Source: Conoideocrella luteorostrata
Taxonomy: Eukaryota > Ascomycota > Sordariomycetes > Hypocreales > Clavicipitaceae
Direction: 5' to 3'
Length of the DNA: 64,000 nucleotides
NCBI GenBank assembly: GCA_032433595.1
Contig: JASWJB010000149.1
Location: 34,072-98,071, forward strand
This document shows, piece by piece, positions 1 to 11,350 of this stretch (position 1 is its first letter; every line of letters starts with the position of its first letter). The notes under the pieces were generated by a model that was not told where the DNA came from, made no database searches, and worked only from the letters and a program-made list of their open reading frames with translations. The position numbers and the translations under genes were made by a program.

Positions 1-90
1 GTCCCTGTCCCCACTGCCGGAGCTGCTTCCCTCGCCGGCTCTGCCGTCTTCGCTGCCGTCGCTGGTGTTGCCGCTTTCATCCTTGCTTAA
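1..90 (+). CDS. C-terminal end of a GPI-anchored surface protein (partial)
   Basis: Frame 1 is open from the window edge and ends in TAA at 88-90, giving 29 residues. The tail is small and hydrophobic, alternating Ala, Val and Gly, and finishes FILA. A short Pro/Thr/Gly/Ser-containing stretch followed by about 20 hydrophobic residues at the very C-terminus is the usual layout of a GPI-attachment signal in fungal cell-wall or plasma-membrane proteins. The body of the protein lies outside the window, so its family cannot be named. A C-terminal transmembrane anchor is the alternative. Confidence 0.6.
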   Translation, partial: VPVPTAGAASLAGSAVFAAVAGVAAFILA

Positions 91-2230
91 ATATTTACTT
101 CCAAGTACATAAGTTGAAGCCTGAAGGCTACGGCAATTTATATTACGACAGGCATTTTTGGGATATCTTTGTTGGACATGTACAGAGTTTAACTTAGATA
201 TTCGCTGAATATTATTAGCATTTACGGCAACAAAATACGCGCAAAGGGGTTATTCAATGTATCTAATATTCTAATTGTATTGGGTGGGCGTACGGGAGGA
301 GCGATCTTCGGCAGGAGAGAAGACGCGACCCTGGATGTCTTGCTTTTTTTGTTTTGAACATACCTATTTTCTCGACCCCATCGATGACGATGAATGAAGA
401 TTATTATCTCGAAGTTTGCTCCGTAGACAGTTGAGAGACAAAGTCTCAACATGAAACTCACTACAGTGTGGCACAAGCAAGGCGCAGCGGGACTTGGCTG
501 CAACCCCTTTGCAATTCAGAGGAATGTTGGCATGATCAAGACCCTGGTAGTGGCTCATTTCGCATGTGGGGCCTCTTGCTGCCATTTGTTGCCATATGTA
601 GACTAGATGCATTGTACCTTGGCCGTTATCCCAGTCGAGCGGAAATTACAATAGAGTCAACACCCCACCCCTTACATCTGGGAGTGCTGATTGGCTAGAG
701 CTGTCACTGACTATGGCGGCTTTCTCCCGCCAATCAGAAAAGTTGCAAAGATCCAGCTCTGGACTTCCACGACCTTCCTCTGCAGCTGTCTGTGGGGAGT
801 GGAAGCGCCAAGGCATGGGTGCTTCTGTACTGCGGAGTACAGGTAGCTGCTGAATGGGCATTGTTTGGGGCACGGCCTCTGCACATGGCTAGCAGGAATT
901 ATTGGTTTGTGGTAACTAGAAGCTAACTACTCCGAAATACCAAGTACAGTACGGGTACTTTGCAGTAATAATAGTTCTAGTATTATGACCAATTACGGAG
1001 TACTATATACACGGTTTCCAGGTGATTGACTGGATGGCACTTTTGTGTGCGGATATATCACTAGCTACCATGAGCTTCCGCAGCGGAAGACGGGCACATA
1101 TATATTGCGCCATGCATTATTCACCAGAATAGAATTGTATTATTGCTTCGTACTGGTTTTATCAACGTTGCCTCTTGCTGCTTGGCCCCAACGCGTACAT
1201 GGGATTCCCATTTTCCCTCTGGGTTTCTAGTTGTTTCTTGCTCCGTAGACTCAGAGAATCCGGGCTAAAGCAGATGATCGTAATCTTGCTTGCTATGCCG
1301 GCCACCCTGTGGAGTGTGGGTTTTTAAAAAAAAAAAAAAAACTACCAATCCTAATACGGAGTATTCCGTACTAATACAAAAAGTATGGACTTGACGGCCG
1401 GTTTTGGCGCGTTCTTTTCGCTCCAGCACTCCGCCTTGTACTCCAACTCTCGTCCGTTGTTGCATGTGTCTGATGGGGAAAAAGGCTGTTTGGGGATTCA
1501 ACGTTGCGCTAAAATGACGGCATCTTGCAGCCTGTCACGCGGTCGGCGGACCGTTGCCTTGGTGTCTGGACAATTTGGGACAGCACAATAAACGCGACAA
1601 TATTGCAGAACAGAACAGTTTGCTGTGCCGTGACTTCATGCTGTTTTGCTTCTCCTGATGACTGGGGGTTCTTGCTAGACGGAAACTGGCAAAATGTGAA
1701 AATAAAACAAAACATAGAAAACAAGTAAAAATAAAAGTTTGCCTCAAGTCTCCTCCGCTTTCGCTTTGTTTGCTCAATGTGTACGGAGTCCTCCGTACGT
1801 GTCAAACCCCCTTTTTTGCTTTTGTGGCCTGCGTGCAAGCTTTCCTCAAAGTCTCACCGCACCACCTCAAGGGGAGGCTACCACGCAGCCACGCCACGTA
1901 CCTACGAGGTGGTGCGGCTGCGGGCGGCATTGTCTCTCCAGTCCTTACTTTAAACACTGTTTGCTTTTCTGTCGTGAAACATGGTGCTGGACGCCATGCC
2001 GTCATGCGTTTGTGGTGGTGTGTGGTACGGATTGCCAACTGATTGTCAAATGATATTGTCGAAGCTATGCGGATTTGCTTTGTGTCTATGCACGGGAGAA
2101 TTCTGGTTTCATAAATCTGTCTGCGATCGTTTACGACCATTAACGCGTAACGTTTAATCGAAACACTGGCGCAGTCTTGGAAAAACAAAAGTGTCCCTTT
2201 GTCTACTCTCGATGAGGTAGACTTTATTTC
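91..2230. other. Gene-free stretch with short palindromes
   Basis: No reading frame here has convincing composition or splice structure. The stretch holds poly-A/T runs (about 1326-1342), several copies of the TACGGAGTA/TACTCCGTA motif (near 830-840, 935-950, 1000, 1357-1370) and a tight hairpin at 1781-1798. It probably includes the 3' flank of the GPI protein gene. Confidence 0.5.
1781..1798. repeat. Palindrome of the TACGGAG motif
   Basis: GTACGGAG at 1781-1788 is followed by TC and then its exact reverse complement CTCCGTAC at 1791-1798. The tight inverted pair is built from the short motif dispersed through the window. Confidence 0.7.
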
Positions 2231-2244
2231 CAGTATCACTTTTT

Positions 2245-2427
2245 GAACGTTGGCTAGGGTTGACAGCTGATGATGGCGTCACGGTTAACCTACTTGATGG
2301 GCCTGTCGAGATCTCCTCGGTGCCTTCATATAATGTAGCAAAAGGCGAGGTAAACCGCGACTGGCAAGGTCCATATGTCTCTGTCTCCTCGATGAAAAAG
2401 GACAAAGGGATGACTCCTTGGCTGTAA
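2245..2427 (+). pseudogene. Possible retroelement pol fragment (weak)
   Basis: Frame 1 from GAA at 2245 stays open for about 60 codons up to TAA at 2425-2427. It contains DGVTVNLLDGPVEISS followed by a PSYN segment. This is reminiscent of the small C-terminal beta domain of Ty3/gypsy-type integrases, where a hydrophobic strand, a GP turn and a VKPY-like end are common. There is no start codon, no flanking pol domain and no LTR that I can see, so this is only a suggestion of a decayed element. It could equally be chance. Confidence 0.2.
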
Positions 2428-4055
2428 ACGTTGCATGCAGCCAGCCTGATGACTTTGCCGTGTTGGAGTGCAAGAAAGGACTCTCAAAAGATGGTTAAAT
2501 TGTTTTCAGGGGCGAGTGTCTCGCTGGTACTGGTATATCCCGCGCCCCAGCCAGTGTAGCCAGTTAGGACAGCACACCGACTCTGTCGGCCACGAGAAAA
2601 TCCAGACTGAGATTCGGCTTGATTTATTGTGTCCTACTGCTGGGGGTGGGATAGCATGATAAGTATTGATGCCGGCTCCCAAGTCAAATTTGCGATTGTA
2701 GGCACCCTGATGTCATGTTTTCCTTCGTTCGTGCCAGTCCTGCACTTCGCCTGATCTTGATGAGCGCGGAAGAGATCGTTATCGTCACCGACAAGCACGG
2801 AACGCGCGGAGCGAAATCTAGTCGCATCGCCAAGAAACTAATATTGACTCTTGGTGGTATGGTCGCCCGGCGTGACGCTGATACCGGTTCTTGGCAATAT
2901 CAAGAAATAACTAAGGGATAGGCATCCCCCACGTTGACTCATGGGACAAGTTACCCGTACGACAGGATCAAGACGAATCCAGCAACAGCTTACAGTGTCG
3001 ACATAGTGTGAATTGGAGTGTTGGGTAGGCATCGACGGAAGAATGATGCTTGTATTGGGTTCCACATGATGCTGAAATGCCTGCATTTATGGGACCGGCT
3101 CAGGTGAGACATTAGACCGAAACAGAATTCTCAGGGCAGGTCGTTTTGTTTTATTTCTCTCCAGGAAACAATCCTGTTGTACCATCGCGTCTGAATATAA
3201 ATATGCTGTCAACTTGGCTCCATGTGGGCAGTAAGGGCAGGATAAGTTGGTTCCCGACAGGAGAAAATGATATAGCCGAGACCAGCATCTCGCGAATGTA
3301 TGGACAGCAAGTTGGCGTATGGAGTGAAAGCACGCGATTGAGAAGTTTGGCTTGATGCCAGAGCCTGACGGCAGACACCTGTAACTCGGTGCTAGATCCT
3401 GATTGTCTCGTCGCATGCCGAATTTAGTGGCGTACTGCCAGGAGAAAATGCCATTTGCTCAAGTGAACCGCGTAACGCCCTTAAAGTCTACAGCGACGGA
3501 GTCCTAAGGCATTGACACTGCCGGCGGCGTCTTGGTCCAGCTTGGTATTTGCTTGTCGAGCTCTCTAAGGACAATACGTTCTTCTGGAGGAGAGATCAGT
3601 GCGGAGGTACGTATCTGAAGAGTGGCTTCTTCGATGATTAACTAATAACAGAGAATAAATATCTTTTGTATCTTAAAATAAACGCCAATAATATATTATC
3701 AGACGTAACCTGTCGTTACTTACTTATTCTGGAGTGACGGTTTCTGAAGGCTGCCTAGACTTACCGCAAGTGTATTTTCAGCCAGTTTACTGCGAGGACC
3801 GCGTCTGTAATTGTTCTCATGAAGCTTACGGCCGCGATGAAAAAGATGCTCCGGCATAACGGCAAGTATGCTGCTTTCGCAACTAAGATAGTCTATTTTA
3901 GGTCTGTAAATATAATCGTAGTTGCATACGTGCTTGGCTTAGTTGGTATATGAGTAAATGCATCGGCCAGTAGATTCGGCTTGGACTCTTTTACTTTGTT
4001 AGGATGCATTTCAGGAGAACCTAGTTTGTACATGTTCGTTCGCAGGGTATTAGAC
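2428..4055. other. Gene-free, partly AT-rich stretch
   Basis: No supported gene. The interval 3640-3720 is visibly AT-rich (ATAATATATTATC-type sequence), compatible with repeat-induced mutation in the neighbourhood of the relic that follows. Short open frames at 2715-2921 and 3087-3416 have no recognisable domain. Confidence 0.45.
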
Positions 4056-4059
4056 ATAA

Positions 4060-4840
4060 ATTTTCATGGCTGAGAGAAAAACATATACTATATACACTCT
4101 ATGTGGACGTCTATTTTGGAAGGGAGGGTGTCACTGTATGGGTTTTCAAGCAAAACGTATTTGGCTGGAGGTCCATATCTCTTTAAGGGCATTTAGGTTA
4201 TCGGAAATGCCGTTGGACACAGCAACAAAGGAAGCCAGCTCGCGCAATGTTTTGTAAATAATATATTGTCGAACCCACGGCCAAGATGTGCACGTAAATA
4301 TAAGAATTGTCTAGGCGTGAGATTTAGTCGAAGCATCCGTCTATCGGGGGGATCAAGCACAGGAGGAAATGCTAGTAGTTTGACAAGGGTGTTCCAAGAC
4401 CTTGCCTTTCGAGACAGATCAGCAACATCCAAGAGGAATATATTGCTGAAGTTGGATATCAAGCCATGTAGAGCAGCAGCATGAGTGGAATGGTTATAAT
4501 TGTTCAATCTCGCTAGTTCTGCTACGTTGTGGTCGATGCAGATGTGCACCGCCGTAGAAATTGACTCTTCGTTGGGCTCGGGACATGATCGTAGCCTTTG
4601 AATGATGGTATTTAAATGGCCTTCAGTGTCGGGCGAGTGACGATTCTGACACCATCACTTAACGCGTGGGGACATAGATATCTTCTCCACAAGAAGCTTT
4701 AAGAGCTGTTGCAAATCTATAGTACGTTCGTCGAGGCGTCTATGACCCCAAAGGCGCTATAAATCTATATCCGGATCGTGTAGCATATCGGTCAGAATGT
4801 TAGATAATGCTACGTAGGCATCCCCGGCGAGTCGAGAAGA
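4060..4840 (-). pseudogene. Decayed NACHT-type NLR (STAND) gene fragment
   Basis: Reading the minus strand from about 4822, three frames together follow the second half of a fungal NACHT ATPase domain. First comes DAYVALSNILTDML with HDPDIDL, then DLQQLLKLLVEKIS with SPRVK, then NEESISTAVHICIDHNVAEL, RSWNTLVKLLAFPP and finally LASFVAVSNGISDNLNAL. This is the known order in fungal NLRs: helix before Walker B, Walker B, sensor region, AVxxYIDxKVxxLA, a W-x-x-L-xx-L-xx-FP-P-G-L-like stretch, and the start of the winged-helix region. Stops interrupt it near 4758 and 4665, the Walker B region is unreadable, and frame changes occur near 4640 and 4250. No start, N-terminal effector domain or C-terminal repeats can be traced. 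The family assignment rests on remembered consensus, not a search. Confidence 0.6.
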
Positions 4841-6838
4841 CTAGCGTTGTGCAGGAGGCGCTCGGGAGCCTGCGTCCCAAATCATATTGGACGAACCTTT
4901 TTGTGATAGTCACGTCACTCAGTACAAGAGCAGCCCTGATCTTGAGGAAGCTGGCACTGCCATCAGCCACGACGTCAGCGGCGCTGGCTTTCCCCATGCG
5001 AGGCATGTACGTAGCAAGCAAGCACGGCATCGTGGCGGCTGATGCATTTGGTGAAGTAGGCATTCGGATCCCCAGAGGCTTTGGCACAAGGTGGCCTTCA
5101 TCGTTCGCTACCACGGCGTTGGCCTCAACACGAAGGACGTAGACGATGGATATTTCGATATTGCGGCAAGCCCATCCTGGCGTGCTACTTCGGAGATCAT
5201 TCCAGTTGATTGGAGAATGAGGGACTAGATTCAGATGAACGTTGGGCAGCAATAGAAGATTACGCTGCAAACGCTAGAGGTTGCCCGAATGAGCGAGGTC
5301 AGGAACGGCATCCGCTCTTGAATTTGTGTGAAATGATACCGTGATAAGCTGTGCCGCGTCAATAGCCTAAACCGACTCACATATTCCAGCAACTGTTGGA
5401 AGGCTAATAGTGACCAAAGAGGTTCTCTGCCTGCAATACTCCGTACTATACTCCGTACTTCGTATTCAACTGCACATTGACCTCTAATGCAAGTGAGCAG
5501 AAAAGATTAAACCAAGCTAAATTTTCCCTGTCAGCCTCACTCTCCAATCTTACACATCCATTCGATGAGGACCATCCACGACCACATTTTATCAGGACCA
5601 AGACCGTAAGTACCAGGGCAGAGTAGTCCTACCGAAGCTAGATATCACTATCCACAGCATGCCAAGCAGTTATAGTAATAGGTCAACAGCCCCGGCAGAG
5701 TTTTGCAGCTCTTAACCTCACAGTCGAGCATTAGCCTGTCACGCGTCTACGGAGTAGGTACGGAGTAGGTACGGAGCACGGATTAGTTAGTCCGTATGTA
5801 CGGAGTAAATACCGAGACGTACGGAGTAGTTGCAATATTGCGACGCAGGCAGGGACGACCCATTTTTAGCGGGTCTTTTCTATCGTCAGCCTCTCGCTAC
5901 GTCTCGCTCTGTAGCGTGCGTCGTCGCTTCCTCGCTCTTGCGCTTCCTCGCACTCGCATCGCACTCGCGTCTGCCCTGTCACCATCCAAGATCCAACCAC
6001 TGACATGTCTCCTCCGTACTCCGTACCCCCATGTGTGGAATAAAATTATATGCATGTCAGCAACCGCAATCCTTCGCGCCGACTGTGCTACGGCAATACT
6101 GCTATTCAATACCAAACAGCCCCTCCACAGCCCCTACAGCCAATAAATGTCCCAACAACAGGCAGACTGAGTTGTGACGTGCTCGCCTTATCTGTCGAAC
6201 TCGTCTAAGCCGCACTCGTGCTGACGTGGACCCTACCAAGCTTCTCATACTCGTACGGCTGCCCACCAGCTGCCCCTGCTGGCTGCTGACAAGCCTCGCC
6301 CACTATGCGCACAATATGCTAAGCCCCATCGTCCGCAACTCAACGACGTGGATTTGGGAATGCGAGGCATACGGATTTGAAGCTGAAACGCGTGGGTGAT
6401 GAGGTGGAAGGCCGAGTCCGACGGAGTAGATGTCCGAGTAATCCACGACGTAGCGACCATGTAGCCGCTTTTTTCTTGATTGCTATTTTTGGTGGACCAA
6501 CATGCTTGAAATTATAATTATGAGGTTGCCTGCAGCTGGTGTATTTGAACTCGTCGATTCCCCATTATTAAACGGTAATCCAGATCATGATCAAGCTGCT
6601 TTCTTGCCAACACAAAGACATACATTCAGCATCTCTGACCATCAACCCCCGCAAGGGAATATAAATTTAGAGTCATAAACTCAGTCCTTGTCCTCCTCCG
6701 GCACCTGCAACAGCGTTGCAGCCTTGACCTCGAACAATATAGTCATCTGTTTCACCAATCTACTGAGGTCATATTTCTTGTCTGGAGAGCAACTAGAAGA
6801 TTGATCTAGCTTTACATAACGCACGCGACACCATTGCA
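4841..6838. other. Gene-free stretch upstream of the RTA1-like gene
   Basis: No gene is supported. An open frame on both strands at 4800-5270 has no recognisable domain and probably reflects the edge of the NLR relic. Motif clusters at 5437-5460 and 5749-5830 and a CGCACTCG/TTCCTCG low-complexity run at 5925-5970 are present. The last few hundred bases (6560-6838) should hold the promoter and 5' leader of the RTA1-like gene. Confidence 0.5.
5749..5830. repeat. Tandem cluster of the TACGGAGTA motif
   Basis: CTACGGAGTAG, GTACGGAGTAG and GTACGGAGCAC follow head to tail with 11-bp spacing. Two more copies lie at about 5799-5807 and 5819-5828 and an inverted half-copy (TCCGTA) at 5792. It is the densest direct array of this dispersed motif in the window. 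Confidence 0.7.
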
Positions 6839-7800
6839 ATGTCGAACCTACCTCCTCCCGGTCTTAGGACCTTCGGCTCCCAAACCCCTTGCAATTTACA
6901 GACCTGCCCTGTGGAATGGAGTATTTACGGATTTCGACCGTCCATCGGCGCTAACGCTGCCTTCCTCGCTTTGTTCATTTTGGTTGGTATCGCTCATGGG
7001 TATCTGGGTTTCCGATGGAAGAGCTGGGGCTTCATGGTAGGCATGCTCCTCGGTTGTCTCAGCGAAGTAATTGGGTATGCCGGGCGAATCATGCTCTACA
7101 ACAACCCATTTTCATTTGTTGGCTTTATGATCCAAATCGGTACGTTTGTCTTCCAATAGCAGACCCTTATAACCGCGCTGTTCTAACTCCGCTTTTTCTT
7201 CAAGTCTGCCTCACCATCGCCCCCATCTTCTATACTGCATCCATTTATGTCACACTCTCCAAAACAATCGTCTACCTCGGCCCCGAGCTGTCCCGATTCA
7301 AGCCCGCACTCTTCTATTGGATCTTCATCCCCTTCGATGTTGTGTGTCTCATTCTTCAGGCAGCTGGCGGTGCCATGTCTACCAACTCCACCGGCGACAA
7401 TAAGCTCGGCGTGAACATCTCCATGGCCGGTCTCGCCTTACAAGTCATTGTGCTTACCGCCTTTGTTGTATGCTTCGCTGACTACATGATCCGATATGTG
7501 CGCTCTGGTCGTGCCCGCAGCTTCGGATGGCGTTTGAACACCTTCCTTTCTGGTGTTACTGCCTCTATCCTGTTGATCTTGGCTCGTTGCGCCTATCGAG
7601 TGGCCGAGTTGAAGGATGGTTATAACGGAGAGCTGATCCGCGAGGAGGTTCCATTCATTATCCTGGAGGGCGTTTTCATTGTGTTGGCCGCGGTTGCCTT
7701 GTGCTTTGGACATCCAGGCTTGGTGTTTGGGCAGGGAACGTCTAGGAAGCACTCGGAGTATAGTGAGGAGAGTGGTATGAATACTCCTGAGAGGAAGTAG
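6839..7800 (+). CDS. RTA1-family seven-TM membrane protein
   Basis: Two exons, 6839-7139 and 7205-7800, encode 298 residues. The 65-base intron has donor GGTACG and an acceptor in CTTCAAG, and splices in phase 1 to give MIQIVCLTIAP, a typical RTA1-family junction. The protein has about seven hydrophobic helices and the family hallmarks: GYAGRI near residue 77, NPFSFVGFMIQ, CLTIAPIFYTASIY, FDVVCLILQAAGGA and RCAYRVAEL. The RTA1 superfamily (lipid-translocating exporter-like; yeast RTA1, RTM1, RSB1) acts in the plasma membrane in resistance to toxicants or sphingoid-base release, but substrates are rarely known. The C-terminal 25 residues are hydrophilic and Ser/Glu rich (cytosolic tail). The start is the first ATG before the conserved CPVEWSIYGFRPS segment. 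A competing ATG at 6834 is in another frame. Confidence 0.93.
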
Positions 7801-8856
7801 AGCGGCTCGCCTTGGACTATTAATTGGGCTTCTTGAGCTGGATTTTCTTGGTTCAAATGTGTTGGGGTGCGAGGCGTGAGCTGCCCGTCTTTGCAGACAC
7901 ATCGTATGCACTGGAATGTTTTCTTTCTTAAAGCGTTGTGCCTCCAGAGCGTGTTTATTGGAAATATTGGCATCTTGTCGTATACACTATATCCGGGTTT
8001 CATTTATAGATTGGTAGAGTAGATATTTAATGGCTTTGAATACCCAAACAATTAGCGAATTCTGCTTGTTCGTCAGGCTAGCAGCTACTTGATATTTGTG
8101 ACTAATTTTGGAGTGCATGTCTCAGGACCAGACCGATGTAGAATGAATGAAGAATGGAATGGACGAGGCCCATTAACCCCGGCTGACTTGATTGACGATA
8201 CCCGAATCGGCGGGTAGATCTTGGGAACCATAAACCGAAATACGTCGCTTAGTGCAAACGTCTGGTCTACATCTAATCTGGACGGTGATGATATACTGAC
8301 TCCATTAGACTGTTATCAAATATGCTCAGGCGTTCCTGCACCATACAATCCATCCTGAGGCACCTGTAATAAGAGCGCATCTGTAAACCATATTGTGACG
8401 CGGCGATGGTAGGGAACTAAGTAAGTCGCAATCAGAAGGGTCTTTGCAAGACTAAATCTCAGATTCTTTTTTGCATGCCGTTATATTGATGAACTTAAAC
8501 CGACATAAAGAGGTAAAAATAGAAAGCAGGACACCCTGTTCTCTTATCTAGTTTACTACGTAGAGAGTGCGTAAATATGTCTCAGTGCGCCGATATTGCC
8601 CCACTTCAGCTGGGGCGACGCTCGGCTCAGCGCGGGGCAGGAGCAATCGCTACGGACCCTTGAGCTATGACCTGCCGTTCTTGTTGGACGGGACGCCGCC
8701 GAACTTTTGACTTCCGTCTCGCGCCGTCCAATCACATGCCCTCCCCCCGCCCGGCACACTCTATCCGACTTCCCCAGCCTTCGACCACGAGACCGCTTTA
8801 TTTCATCTGCGTACTTCCTGCGACCTTCTGCGAAATCATTTGTTGCTGTCCCATTC
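7801..8856. other. Intergenic region between RTA1-like and aminopeptidase genes
   Basis: No gene is supported. It holds the 3' flank of the RTA1-like gene and the promoter of the aminopeptidase. The last 150 bases before 8857 are pyrimidine rich, as in many fungal promoters. Confidence 0.5.
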
Positions 8857-10528
8857 ATGCTTTCTAAGGGTTATTGTCTACCAAAATCCTTGCCGCACCA
8901 TCTCGTTGGTACATCAGCTCGAACTCCATTCTCCTATAGCCGTAGCTTCTCGACGACATCGCGCACCATGGCTCCGCCCAAGGCCGCCCTTGACTTTGTT
9001 GACTTTGTCAATGATTCTCCTACTCGTATGGTTCTCCTGTCCGCATCTGCTTGTTCCAATCCTTTCTTTTGCTTGAGTTTCGCCAAGAGTAGCGAAGTGA
9101 CCGAAAATCCCAGCGTACCATGCCACCCAGACCGCTGCCGAACGATTCGAGAAGGCCGGCTTCAAGCTGATCAAGGAGCGCGACCCGTGGGCATCTACCC
9201 TCCAGCCCGGCGGCAAGTACTATCTCACCCGTAACGGCTCCTCGATTGTTGCTTTCGCCATCGGCCGCAAATGGCGCCCCGGAAACCCAGTCTCCATCGT
9301 CGGAGCCCACACCGATTCTTGCTGCCTACGCTTGAAGCCCGTCTCTAAAAAGTCCAATGTTGGGTATCTACAGGTCGGTGTTGAGGCCTACGGTGGCGGC
9401 ATCTGGCATTCGTGGTTCGACAGAGATCTGAGTATCGCTGGACGGGTCCTCGTCAGGGATGGCGACAGCTTTGTTCAGAAGTTGATCAAGATTGAGAAGC
9501 CACTGCTGCGCATTCCTACGCTCGCTATTCATTTGCACCGACAGACCAACTTTGATCCCAACAAGGAATCAGAGCTCTTTCCCATCATTGGTCTCGCTAC
9601 CGCGGAGCTGAACAAGAGCGCCGACGAGGATACTCCTGCCCAGGCAGAGGATGACGAGGACTTCAAGCCCCTTGAAAAGATGTCTGAACGCCACCACCCC
9701 GCTGTGCTGGACGTCATTGCCGATGAGATCAGTACTAAAGTCACTGACATTGTTGACTTTGAGCTTGTTCTGTACGATACCCAAAAGTCTGTCATTGGTG
9801 GCCTCAAAGACGAGCTCATCTTCTCGCCACGTCTGGACAATCTTGGCATGACCTACTGCTCTGTGGAGGGTCTCATCTCGTCTGTCCGCGAAAGCAACTC
9901 TCTGGACGACGATTCCACCGTTCGAATGATTGCCTGCTTCGACCATGAGGAAATTGGTTCGACGTCGGCGCAAGGAGCCAACTCCAATCTGCTGCCATCT
10001 GTTATTCGCCGTCTGGCCTCCCTCCCGGGAAATAAGGATGCCTCCAGCGATGCCAGCTACGAAGCCGTGCACCACGAGGGTGAGGAGTCGACTGCGTACG
10101 AGCAGACATTGGCACGTTCATTCCTTGTTTCAGCCGACATGGCTCACGCTGTTCATCCCAACTATGCCGGCAAGTACGAGTCTTCGCACCAGCCCGCCAT
10201 GAATAAGGGTACTGTTATCAAGATCAACGCCAACCAGCGATATGCCACCAACTCTCCTGGTATTGTACTCGTTCAGGAATGTGCTCGGCTTGCTGGCGTT
10301 CCCCTTCAGTTGTTTGTTGTGCGGAATGACTCTCCCTGCGGAAGCACGATCGGACCTGGCCTGGCCGCTAAGATGGGCATGCGAACGCTTGACTTGGGCA
10401 ACCCGCAACTTAGCATGCACAGCATTCGTGAAACTGGGGGCTCGGCTGATGTGGAGTTTGCCACCAAGCTGTTTGCAAAATTCTTCGCTCATTACGGCAC
10501 TCTGGAGCCCAAAATCTTGATCGACTAA
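8857..10528 (+). CDS. Aspartyl aminopeptidase (M18), possible mitochondrial presequence
   Basis: This removes N-terminal Asp/Glu from peptides and is a dodecameric, two-zinc metalloprotease. Exon 1 ends at 9025 and exon 2 is 9114-10528. Donor C|GTATGG and acceptor CCCAG|CG restore the family motif SPTPYHATQTAAERF. From ATG 8968 the product is 490 residues, the normal length. Zinc and catalytic residues are all present: H85 and D87 in GAHTDS, D261 in RLDNLG, E298/E299 in DHEEIGSTSAQG, D361 in SADMAHAVHPN and H455 in SMHSIRE. An upstream in-frame ATG at 8857 adds 37 residues, basic and Ser/Thr-rich, ending RSFSTTSRTMAPP, which looks like a mitochondrial targeting presequence. The feature start uses this longer form. 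Initiation at 8968 would give the cytosolic/vacuolar form. An acidic insert (residues 183-196) is part of a variable loop. Confidence 0.95.
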
Positions 10529-11314
10529 GCCTAAGGCCTACGTCGCGCGAAAAATGGCACAGGACGATATTGCGGTGGAGCAGGTGTATTACGTGACGGC
10601 TTCTGTTTGAAGGAGTGATGGGAGGATGATAATGATGTGTGGGCTTCAAGCATTTGGAGCGTGACGAGTTTAGCGAGATGACGAGTGGCGTTGAGGTGCC
10701 GAGCATGGGATTTCACGACCATATTTTGGATATATCCATCGAGTATTCCGTTCTGCAATCTGCATATCATGTATGTACTTGCGAAATCAATTTTCTTGGA
10801 TACAGAAATTTTGAATATTAGTGCGTTGTAGCGGCTCTAATATAAATAAAGTTAATGTATTCAAGGTTGTGTCTTATTTTTGTGTAGAAGTATGGCCGTC
10901 GAGACGAAATCGAGTGCATGCGCGTGTGTTCATATACTCCCTTACAGTCTTAATCAGAGCTACTGCACCCACCAGCAAGAAACCGGTCCTCCCACGCCGT
11001 CACATTAGGGGCTGGAAGTAAAAAGGCACAAGACAAACCATGTAGCATCCCGCCTTTGACCGCAGCTGTTCACTGTTTACTCACGTCCCCAAGGTTTGGT
11101 TTGTTCATGCGGACCGCCGGAGAGTGTCTGTCGTAAAAAGCCCACGACCCCTTGTAGCTGCCCAGTCATAACGCGCTCCGGCCATCATACTACCACGTGG
11201 CCATGCCATATAGCAGATGCTTCTGCGTCCGCATTCTGTTTCTATTTTTGTTTTTGCGGCGCTCGTAGCTGCAGGCTGCAGGTCTGAATAGCAGAGCATG
11301 TTGGCGTGTTTGAA

Positions 11315-11350
<36 letters not shown>

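Noticed and set aside
4800..5270. Overlapping frames of 111 and 156 codons on opposite strands
   Set aside because: No recognisable domain. Only the final part, in another frame, matches the NLR relic.
7438..8003. Minus-strand frames of 127-157 codons
   Set aside because: Antisense shadow of RTA1-like exon 2 running into the 3' flank.
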